Shown in pieces: positions 1 to 8,255 of a stretch of 64,000 nt of DNA. The position numbers and the translations under genes are program-made. Position 1 is the stretch's first letter, and every line of letters begins with the position of its first letter. This DNA is from CAVTHK01 sp964552235. GTDB taxonomy: Bacteria; Spirochaetota; Spirochaetia; SZUA-6; CAVTHK01. Location: NCBI GenBank assembly GCA_964552235.1, contig CAZKGO010000013.1:1-64000 (forward strand), read 5' to 3'. Below the pieces are notes generated by a model. The model was not told the origin of the DNA. It was given only the letters and a program-made list of their open reading frames with translations, and ran no database searches.

Positions 1-161
1 GCGAGCGCGACCACCACGGCGTCGGCTGCGTCGAGGTCGCTCTGCAGGAGCAGGGCGAGGAGGACGGGGTTCTCGTATCGGTCGCCGGACCGCACCCAAC
101 CGTAGGTTTCGCTGAACGCGGCGACGGCGCACAACAGCAGCAGCGCGGCACTCGAGCGCAC
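1..161 (-). CDS. Exported protein, N-terminal fragment (runs off the window)
   Basis: Only the first 53 codons are inside the window. The frame opens with GTG at 161, preceded by a GAGAGG ribosome-binding site about eight bases upstream. The first residues form a short signal peptide: an Arg at position 2, then an Ala/Leu core ending near AVAAFS. The rest (ETYGWVRSGDRYENPVL and on) matches no family I recognise. It is transcribed divergently from recA, so the 107 bases between the two starts must hold both promoters. Export is inferred from the signal peptide; function is unknown. Confidence 0.6.
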   Translation of the reverse strand, partial: MRSSAALLLLCAVAAFSETYGWVRSGDRYENPVLLALLLQSDLDAADAVVVAL

Positions 162-185
162 CGGGTGATCCTCTCTTCGAGTATC

Positions 186-202
186 GGCAGCAGACGGCTG
201 CC
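186..202. repeat. Inverted repeat in the recA upstream region
   Basis: GGCAGC and GCTGCC form a perfect 6-bp stem around a 5-base AGACG loop. It lies between the divergent exported-protein start (161) and recA (269). It could be an operator or a leader hairpin. It does not look like the E. coli or Bacillus LexA box, so SOS control cannot be claimed from sequence alone. Confidence 0.4.
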
Positions 203-268
203 GCCTGGAGGAGACTGAGAAGCGGCGCGCCTCCTGCCTGCGTTTGTACAGGGGGAAGGGAGAAGCGA

Positions 269-1507
269 ATGGCAAAGGAAGCTCAGGCTCCCCGCGAAGA
301 CAGGCTCAAGGCCCTGGAGTCGGCCCGTCTCCAGATCGAGCGTCAGTTCGGCAAGGGCGCGCTCATGCAGCTCGGTGAGAACGCCGCCGACATCGAGATC
401 GACATCATCCCGTCGGGGTCGGTGCTCCTCGACGCGGCCCTGGGGGTCGGCGGGTACCCGCGCGGCCGCATCATCGAGGTGTACGGACCGGAGTCGTCGG
501 GCAAGACGACGCTGGCCCTTCAGGCGATTGCCGAGTGCCAGAAGCTGGGCGGGATCGCCGCGTTCATCGACGCCGAGCACGCCCTGGACCCGATCTACGC
601 GTCGAACCTCGGGGTGAACATCGACGAGCTATGGGTCTCGCAGCCGGACACCGGCGAGCAGGCGCTGGAGATCGTGGAGTCGCTGGTCCGATCCGGCGCC
701 GTGGACATCGTCGTGGTCGACTCGGTGGCCGCCCTGACGCCGCGGGCCGAGATCGAGGGGGAGATGGGAGACGCGCACATGGGCCTGCAGGCGAGGCTCA
801 TGAGCCAGGCCCTGCGCAAGCTCACGGCCACGGTCTCCAAGTCCAACACCTGCCTGATCTTCATCAACCAGATCCGCATGAAGATCGGGGTGATGTTCGG
901 CAACCCCGAGACGACCACCGGCGGCCGAGCCCTCAAGTTCTACGCATCGGTGCGCCTGGAGGTCCGCCGTATCGAGACCATCGAGAAGAGCTCCGATGAG
1001 GCGGTCGGCAACAGGGTGCGCATCAAGGTGGTGAAGAACAAGGTCGCACCCCCCTTCCGCCAGGTCGAGGTCGACATGATGTTCGGCGAAGGGATCTCCT
1101 CCAGCGGCAGTCTGCTCGATGCGGCGGTGGCGAACAACCTCATCGAGAAGAGCGGCTCGTGGTACTCCTACGGAAAGGAACGCATAGGGCAGGGCCGCGA
1201 CGCGGCCAAGAAGTTCCTCACGGAGAACAGGGACCTGGCCCAGAAGATCGACGCCGAAGTGCGCAAGATCCTGCTGCCCCAGCGCAAGCGCAAGCCCAAG
1301 GCAGAGGCCCCGGCGGCCGAATCGACGCCGGCCGAAGCGCCGGCGGCGGTGGCCGACAGCGGAGCGCCGGCGCCCCGCCGCGGGGTCGGGGCCGCGGCAG
1401 CCGCCGCCCGGGCAGCGGCCGCCGCTCGGGAAGCCAGGCAGTCCAGGGAAACCGCTCCGCCGGCCAGGCCGACCGCCGACGCCCAGGAGGGCAAGGAGCT
1501 GTTCTGA
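269..1507 (+). CDS. recA: Recombinase RecA
   Basis: RecA, the ATP-dependent strand-exchange protein of homologous recombination and coprotease for LexA. The Walker A motif GPESSGKT is at residues 73-80. The core (VVVDSVAAL, the QIRMKIGVMFGNPETT region, GGRALKFYASVR) is fully conserved. The ATG follows AAGGGAG with good spacing. The 412-residue product is longer than the usual ~350: the last ~70 residues are an Ala/Pro/Arg-rich low-complexity tail instead of the short acidic tail of E. coli RecA, ending EGKELF. The stop overlaps the apparent start of folK, so the two are probably translationally coupled. Confidence 0.98.
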   Translation: MAKEAQAPREDRLKALESARLQIERQFGKGALMQLGENAADIEIDIIPSGSVLLDAALGVGGYPRGRIIEVYGPESSGKTTLALQAIAECQKLGGIAAFIDAEHALDPIYASNLGVNIDELWVSQPDTGEQALEIVESLVRSGAVDIVVVDSVAALTPRAEIEGEMGDAHMGLQARLMSQALRKLTATVSKSNTCLIFINQIRMKIGVMFGNPETTTGGRALKFYASVRLEVRRIETIEKSSDEAVGNRVRIKVVKNKVAPPFRQVEVDMMFGEGISSSGSLLDAAVANNLIEKSGSWYSYGKERIGQGRDAAKKFLTENRDLAQKIDAEVRKILLPQRKRKPKAEAPAAESTPAEAPAAVADSGAPAPRRGVGAAAAAARAAAAAREARQSRETAPPARPTADAQEGKELF

Positions 1508-2052
1508 GCGCGTACGAGGTTTATCTGGGCCTCGGGTCCAACCTCGGCGACCGCGAGCACCACTTGAGGCGGGCCGTCTCGCGGCTCGGCTCCCTGGTGG
1601 CAGGACTGCGGGTGGCTCCTATCTACGAGACCGACCCGCTGGAGGGCGCCGGTCCGGGGACGTTCCTGAACACGGTCGCCCAGGGCTGGACGGCTCTGGA
1701 CCCGCGGGGACTTCTGGAGGCCGTCGGCGCGATCGAAGCCGACCTCGGGCGCATGCGGCAGGCAGCGGACCGCAGGGGCCCGCGCACGATCGACATCGAC
1801 GTGCTCCTCTTCGCCGATCTCGTGCAGGGCGACGAACGGCTGACCCTGCCGCACCCGCGGATGGCCGGTCGGCGCTTTGTTCTGCTGCCGCTGCTCGACC
1901 TGGCGCCGGCGCTGGCCGATCCGCGCACGGGCAGGCCCTACAGGCTGTTGCTGCAGGCCCTGCCTCCGCAGGGGGTCAGGCCCTGGGGCACAGATCTGGG
2001 CCTGTCGATCATCGAGCGCCTGGCCGGGGATGGTCAGGCAGGGGGTCGCTGA
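1504..2052 (+). CDS. folK: HPPK, folate biosynthesis, apparent CTG start
   Basis: 2-amino-4-hydroxy-6-hydroxymethyldihydropteridine pyrophosphokinase. It transfers pyrophosphate from ATP to the pterin in folate synthesis. The family opening YLGLGSNLGDR starts only four codons into the free reading frame, and the second signature PRTIDIDVLLF is intact. No ATG, GTG or TTG lies in frame between the recA coding region and the GSN motif. The only plausible initiator is CTG at 1504, which overlaps the recA stop (CTGA) and sits just behind AGGAGG/AAGGAG. From that start the protein has 182 residues, normal for HPPK. The frame stays open upstream through recA, but that segment is only a Gly/Arg-rich shadow. 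The stop overlaps the scpA ATG by one base. Confidence 0.9.
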   Translation: MSAYEVYLGLGSNLGDREHHLRRAVSRLGSLVAGLRVAPIYETDPLEGAGPGTFLNTVAQGWTALDPRGLLEAVGAIEADLGRMRQAADRRGPRTIDIDVLLFADLVQGDERLTLPHPRMAGRRFVLLPLLDLAPALADPRTGRPYRLLLQALPPQGVRPWGTDLGLSIIERLAGDGQAGGR

Positions 2053-2828
2053 TGTCGGATACGACTGCTGAGTCCGGCCCGGGGGCGGGGCCGGGGAGCG
2101 CGCCGGCCCAGCGCTTCAGCCTCGGAGACTTCGAAGGCCCGCTCGACCTTCTTCTGTTCCTGATTCGAAAGAACGAGGTCAACATCTACGACATCCCGAT
2201 CGCCCGAATCACGGAGCAGTACCTGGCCTACCTGCAGTACGCCACGCGGGTGGACCTCGACAACATCACGGAGTTCTACCTGATGGCCGCCACGCTCCTG
2301 TACATCAAGTCGCGGATGCTCCTGCCGGTGGAGCTGGACCTCGACGACGAGCTGGAGGACCCGCGCAGGAGCCTCGTCGAGCAGCTGGTTGAGTACCAGC
2401 GGTACAAGAAGCTCAGCGAGCTCATCTCGCAGGCGCAGGACCAGTCGGAGTTCACCCTGCAGCGGCGCAGCGAGCAGATCGTGCTGCCGTTCCAGGACGA
2501 CGACCTGTGGGACGACGTCGCGGTGTGGGATCTGCTCAAGGTCTTCTCGCGGCTCATCTCCTCGATCTCCGACGAGAGGGTGTTCGACCTGTACGAGCAG
2601 GTCACGGTCAACGAGAAGATCACCCTCGTCAACGAGATCCTGAGCGAACGATCGGAGTTCAGCTTCGCGGACCTGATCGCCCGCGGCCGCGGGACGGTGC
2701 TGGAGATCATCTGCAGCCTGCTCGCGGTGCTCGAGCTGATCAAGAGCCGCGTGGTGGTCGTGCAGCAGAACCGCATGTTCGGCGACATCCGCATCGCCAA
2801 GAGGGAAGACGGCAGTGGACTTCAGTAG
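2052..2828 (+). CDS. scpA: Segregation and condensation protein A
   Basis: Kleisin subunit of the SMC-ScpAB condensin complex. The N-terminal motif FEGPLDLLLFLIRKNEVNIYD (residues ~28-48) binds the SMC neck, and the C-terminal winged helix ends near AVLELIKSRVVVVQQ. The 258-residue length is typical. It starts in a TGATG overlap with folK and overlaps scpB by 14 bases, so folK-scpA-scpB are probably translated in a coupled way. Confidence 0.95.
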   Translation: MSDTTAESGPGAGPGSAPAQRFSLGDFEGPLDLLLFLIRKNEVNIYDIPIARITEQYLAYLQYATRVDLDNITEFYLMAATLLYIKSRMLLPVELDLDDELEDPRRSLVEQLVEYQRYKKLSELISQAQDQSEFTLQRRSEQIVLPFQDDDLWDDVAVWDLLKVFSRLISSISDERVFDLYEQVTVNEKITLVNEILSERSEFSFADLIARGRGTVLEIICSLLAVLELIKSRVVVVQQNRMFGDIRIAKREDGSGLQ

Positions 2829-3354
2829 GGAGGCCGCGATCGTGGAGGCGGTCCTATTCCTCGAGGGCGAGCCGATGGATCTCGCCCAGATCGTGCGCGT
2901 CACGGGCCTGGGCCGCGAGGCGGTGGCCGAAGCGCTGGCGCTGCTGAGGCAGGAGTACGGCAGGGAGAACCACGGCCTCGAGGTGGTGGAAATCGGCGGC
3001 GCCTTTGGCTTTTCGCCCAAAAGGGCGTACTGGGAGTCGCTGCGCGACCGTTACGGCCGCAAGAACGACAAGCGGCTGTCGCGGGCAGCTCTCGAGACCC
3101 TGGCGATCATCGCGTACACCCAGCCGGTAACGCGGGCCGAGATCGAGAACATCCGCGGCGTGACAGCCGACGGCATGATCAAGCTCCTGCTCGAGCGCGG
3201 CCTGATCGAAACCGCGGGCAAAAAGGACGCGCCCGGCAGGCCGGTCCAGTACCGTACGACGCGGGAGTTCCTGAGGGTCTTCCGCCTGGCGAGCATCGCC
3301 GACCTGCCCAAGATGGACGAGCTCGACGAGGAGCGCTTCGCCTCCTATGAGTGA
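2815..3354 (+). CDS. scpB: Segregation and condensation protein B
   Basis: Winged-helix partner of ScpA in the SMC complex. The 179-residue protein shows the family pattern AIVEAVLFLEGEPMDL at the N-terminus and the strongly conserved LSRAALETLAIIAYTQPVTR (residues ~90-109) followed by IENIRGV. The start is a GTG inside the end of scpA, preceded by GGAAG. It overlaps the downstream pseudouridine synthase by 8 bases. The short C-terminal tail seen in some ScpB proteins is absent. Confidence 0.95.
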   Translation: MDFSREAAIVEAVLFLEGEPMDLAQIVRVTGLGREAVAEALALLRQEYGRENHGLEVVEIGGAFGFSPKRAYWESLRDRYGRKNDKRLSRAALETLAIIAYTQPVTRAEIENIRGVTADGMIKLLLERGLIETAGKKDAPGRPVQYRTTREFLRVFRLASIADLPKMDELDEERFASYE

Positions 3355-4090
3355 AGCACCGCCGCCCGCCCAGCGGGGCGTGCGCCTGCATCTGTACATG
3401 GCTCGCTGCGGCGTCGGCTCCCGCAGGCGCTGCGAGCAGATCATCGCCTCGGGGTCCGTGAGCGTCAACGGCAGGCCCGTCACCCGCCCGGGCACGCGCG
3501 TGGTCGACGGCGACGTCGTCACGTGGAAGGGGCGCAGGATCTCCCCGGTGCGCCGCCGGGTCTATATCGCCCTCAACAAGCCCGCGCGCACCCTCTGCGC
3601 CAATCACGACGAGCGGGGCCGCCCCCTGGCCATCGACCTGCTCAAGGGCGCCGTCGACACGAGGCTGTTCCACGTCGGGCGCCTCGATTTCCTCTCCACC
3701 GGGCTCATCTTCTACACCAACGACGGGGAGTTCGCCCGCATCGTCGCCCATCCCTCCTCCCGCGTGCGCAAGGAATACGTGGTCGACACCGTGCAGCCCC
3801 TCACCGACGAGCAGCTCGATCGCTACCGGACAGGGGTTCGCGGCGAGCGGGGCCGCTACCGGCTCGTGGACTGGAAGCGGCTGGACCCGCGACGGGTGAT
3901 CCTCGTCCTCGAGGAGGGACGCAACCGCGAGATCCGCGAGGTGCTGCGCCTGTTCGGGGTGCAGGCCAGACGCGTGCATCGCTCGCGGATCGGGCCGGTC
4001 ACCGTCAGGGGGTTGGCGCCCGGCCAGTTCCGTCATTTGAGCGCCCGCGAGGTCGCGTGGTTCCTGCAGCCCCGCGGCGAGGACGAGTAG
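3347..4090 (+). CDS. Pseudouridine synthase, RsuA/RluB family
   Basis: rRNA pseudouridine synthase of the RsuA/RluB/RluE/RluF group. An N-terminal S4 RNA-binding domain covers residues ~12-60 (LHLYMARCGVGSRRRCE). The catalytic domain has the motif GRLDFLSTGL with the catalytic Asp at 114, and the GRNREIREVLRLFG motif sits near the end. In many bacteria RluB lies directly after scpAB, which favours a 23S target (RluB type), but sequence alone does not separate RluB from RsuA. The last gene of the scp group before the rpsA promoter region. Confidence 0.9.
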   Translation: MSEAPPPAQRGVRLHLYMARCGVGSRRRCEQIIASGSVSVNGRPVTRPGTRVVDGDVVTWKGRRISPVRRRVYIALNKPARTLCANHDERGRPLAIDLLKGAVDTRLFHVGRLDFLSTGLIFYTNDGEFARIVAHPSSRVRKEYVVDTVQPLTDEQLDRYRTGVRGERGRYRLVDWKRLDPRRVILVLEEGRNREIREVLRLFGVQARRVHRSRIGPVTVRGLAPGQFRHLSAREVAWFLQPRGEDE

Positions 4091-4136
4091 GGGCTCGCCG
4101 CGGCACACCCGGCCGGGGGAACTCGACCGGGGGAGC

Positions 4137-4165
4137 TTGACCATCCCTGCGCTTTGTGGGACACT
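4137..4165 (+). promoter_or_regulatory. Candidate promoter of rpsA
   Basis: TTGACC at 4137-4142 and GACACT at 4160-4165 are 17 bases apart, giving a leader of about 33 bases before the rpsA ATG at 4204. The -35 matches 5 of 6 consensus bases; the -10 is weak (3 of 6). It lies in the only sizeable gap between the scp group and rpsA. Confidence 0.4.
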
Positions 4166-4203
4166 TTGCGGCAAGGCCTACATGCGGGAGTAGTTGGCGG
4201 GAT

Positions 4204-5901
4204 ATGGCGGAAGAGAACGCACTTGACCAGTCGGCGGAGGGCGCCCTTGAGGAGCAGTATTTCAAGACCCTCCAGGGGCTCGAAGAAGGGCAGATGATCA
4301 ACGGAACCGTTGTCCAGATCGGTCCGGACAACGTGTTCGTGGATGTCGGCTACAAGTCCGAGGGCAAGATCCCGATCGGCGAGTTCAAGACCCTGCCCAA
4401 GATCGGCGAGCAGGTCGCGGTGGTTCTGGTGCGCAAGGAGAGCCGCGACGGCTCGATCGCCGTCTCGAAGGCCAAGGCCGACGAGAAGATCTTCTGGCGC
4501 AACCTCCGCAAGGCTCACGCGGAAAAGCAGCCGGTCGAGGGCAGAATCGTCGCCCAGATCAAGGGCGGCTACAGCGTCGATCTCGGCGGCGGCGTGAGCG
4601 GATTCCTGCCGCTGTCCAAGACCGACGTCTACCGCGTGAACAACGTCGAGGAGTACATCGGCCTGGAGTCGAAGTTCGCCCTCGAGAGGCTGTTCTCCAA
4701 CGGCAAGGTGAACATCGTGCTGTCGCGCCGCGCCTGGCTCGAAGAGGAGTACAAGCGGCGGCGCGAGGAGTTCTTCGCCAAGACCCAGATCGGCGACGAG
4801 GTCGAAGGCAAGGTCAAGAGCTTTACCTCGTTCGGCGCCTTTGTCGACCTCGGCGGTTTCGACGGCCTCCTGCACATCAACGACATGAGCTGGGGCCACG
4901 TGAACACGCCCAAGGAAAAGGTCAACCTCGGCGACACGATCCGGCTCAAGGTCATCAATCTCGACCCGGAGAACCAGCGGATCAACCTCAGTCTCAAGCA
5001 CTTTACCGAGGACCCGTGGAACCGCTTCGAGGAGAAGTACCAGAGCGGCGACGTCGTCCACGGCAAGGTCACCAAGCTGACGGACTTCGGCGCGTTCATC
5101 GAGCTCGAAGAAGGCATCGAGGGCCTGGCGCACATCTCGGAGTTCTCCTGGGTCAAGCGCGTGCGCCATCCCCGCGAGGTGCTGCACGTCGGCGACTCGG
5201 TCGACGTCAAGATCCTGGAGTACGACGTGACGCAGGGCAAGGTGTCGCTCGGCCTCAAGCAGGTGCACGCCAACCCCTGGAGCGACATCGACTCGCGGTT
5301 CCCCGTGGGCATGAGGATCCGGCGCAAGGTCAAGAACCTGGCGGCCTTCGGGGCCTTTTTCGAGATCGAAGAGGGAATCGACGGCCTGCTGCATCTCGAC
5401 GACTTTTCCTGGACCAAGCACCTCAAGCACCCCTCCGAGGCGCTCAAGGAGGGCGACGAGGTAGAGGTCATGGTCATCGGCATCGACAAGGAGGCGCAGC
5501 GCATCCGGCTCGGCCTCAAGCAGCTCGACGAGGATCCGTGGAAGAGCCTGCAGAAGGCGTTCCCGCGGGGAAGCGTCATCGAAGGAACGGTCACCCGCAC
5601 GGCGGATTTCGGCGTGTTCGTCAAGGTGCAGGGCGACATCGAAGGGCTGATCGCGAACAAGAGCCTCTACGACTCGCGCAACGAGACGCTGGAGGAAGTG
5701 CTCGCGTCGCTCAAGCCGGGTGACCCGATCAAGGCGGTGGTCATCGAGGTCAATCCGTCCCGGCAGAAGCTCGCCCTGTCGCGCGTGGACCTTGTCAGGC
5801 GCACCCACGAAGAGGAGCTGTCCAAGTACCTGCACTCCGAGGGGGCAAGCGACAAGGTGACGCTGGGAGATCTGCTCAAGGACAAGCTTTCAGACTCCTG
5901 A
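4204..5901 (+). CDS. rpsA: 30S ribosomal protein S1
   Basis: Ribosomal protein S1, which unwinds mRNA and helps load it on the 30S subunit. The 565-residue product carries six S1/OB-fold repeats, visible as recurring V.G.V....FGAFV.L..G..GL.H.S blocks such as SFTSFGAFVDLGGFDGLLHI and KLTDFGAFIELEEGIEGLAHI. The ATG at 4204 is chosen because the 16 codons upstream are not S1-like; it is preceded only by a GGCGGG stretch, and poor ribosome sites are common for rpsA. A GAF/sigma54 activator begins 10 bases after the stop and may share the transcript. Confidence 0.96.
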   Translation: MAEENALDQSAEGALEEQYFKTLQGLEEGQMINGTVVQIGPDNVFVDVGYKSEGKIPIGEFKTLPKIGEQVAVVLVRKESRDGSIAVSKAKADEKIFWRNLRKAHAEKQPVEGRIVAQIKGGYSVDLGGGVSGFLPLSKTDVYRVNNVEEYIGLESKFALERLFSNGKVNIVLSRRAWLEEEYKRRREEFFAKTQIGDEVEGKVKSFTSFGAFVDLGGFDGLLHINDMSWGHVNTPKEKVNLGDTIRLKVINLDPENQRINLSLKHFTEDPWNRFEEKYQSGDVVHGKVTKLTDFGAFIELEEGIEGLAHISEFSWVKRVRHPREVLHVGDSVDVKILEYDVTQGKVSLGLKQVHANPWSDIDSRFPVGMRIRRKVKNLAAFGAFFEIEEGIDGLLHLDDFSWTKHLKHPSEALKEGDEVEVMVIGIDKEAQRIRLGLKQLDEDPWKSLQKAFPRGSVIEGTVTRTADFGVFVKVQGDIEGLIANKSLYDSRNETLEEVLASLKPGDPIKAVVIEVNPSRQKLALSRVDLVRRTHEEELSKYLHSEGASDKVTLGDLLKDKLSDS

Positions 5902-5911
5902 GTCGGTCGCT

Positions 5912-7423
<1,512 letters not shown>

Positions 7424-7534
7424 CGGAGAGGCCAAAGGCCCTCCGCAGACGGTCTCGGCCACGGGGCAGGGACTCGGAGATCCCCGGCATGGGCCGGGGA
7501 CCAACGGCGTGATCGTCCCGCAAGGAGATAGAGG

Positions 7535-8224
7535 ATGCGTGAAGAGGGAGAGGAACAGATACGGCTGGCCGATCGGATCGCTTCGATCGTCGAGGCCGTC
7601 AGGATACCGCTGCTGGTGCTGCTGGCCCTGCTCGTGGCGGGCGTGATCGCCTATTTCGTGTACGCGCAGGCGAGCGCCGCGGCCCGCGAGCGCAGGGCGA
7701 TGCTGGCCGAGCAGGCCGACGACCTGATGGGCGACTGGCAGGCGGAACAGGATGCCCAGAAGAAGAGCAGCCTCGAAGCGGACCTGCGCGCCAAGCTCGA
7801 CACCCTGAGCAAGAGCGGGGGATACTACGGCGAGCGAGCCCTGTACCTGCTCGGGCAGGTGGCCGCGGAAAAAGGTGACAAGCAGGCGGCCTTTGACGCT
7901 TTCAACAAGCTGGCCGCCGCGGCCGAGCGCAGCTACCTCGGGATCGAGGGCCTGATCAACGCCGCAGTCTTGGCGGAGGATCTAGGCCAGGCCGACACGG
8001 CGCTCGACCTGTACCGAAGGATCGTGGACCGCCACGGCGGCAGCCCCCACGCGCCCCACGCGTACTTCGCGGTGGGTCGTCTGCTGGAAGCCAAAGGCGA
8101 TTTCAAGCAGGCCGCCGACACCTACGGCCAGCTGCGCTCCAAGCATCCCACCGGCAGTTGGACGAACCTAGCCGTGAACCGTATAATAGCGCTGCAGGCA
8201 GCTGGCAAGGTCGGCAAGGACTGA
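7535..8224 (+). CDS. Membrane-anchored TPR protein (YfgM-like)
   Basis: 229 residues: a short charged N-terminus, one transmembrane segment at ~24-45 (PLLVLLALLVAGVIAYFVYA), a helical linker, then TPR-like helix pairs such as GERALYLLGQVAAEKGDKQAAFDAF and ALDLYRRIVDRHGGSPHAP. The topology matches YfgM/UPF0070-type proteins with the TPR domain outside the cytoplasm. It has a strong AAGGAG-type ribosome site and is followed 31 bases later by the CHASE2 cyclase. A scaffold or chaperone role is inferred only. Confidence 0.75.
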   Translation: MREEGEEQIRLADRIASIVEAVRIPLLVLLALLVAGVIAYFVYAQASAAARERRAMLAEQADDLMGDWQAEQDAQKKSSLEADLRAKLDTLSKSGGYYGERALYLLGQVAAEKGDKQAAFDAFNKLAAAAERSYLGIEGLINAAVLAEDLGQADTALDLYRRIVDRHGGSPHAPHAYFAVGRLLEAKGDFKQAADTYGQLRSKHPTGSWTNLAVNRIIALQAAGKVGKD

Positions 8225-8255
8225 ACGGGGACCCGACCGGCTGCCGGGAGGCGCC

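Noticed and set aside
4033..5835. Minus-strand frame opposite rpsA
   Set aside because: Repetitive only because the S1 repeats are repetitive; no protein features of its own.
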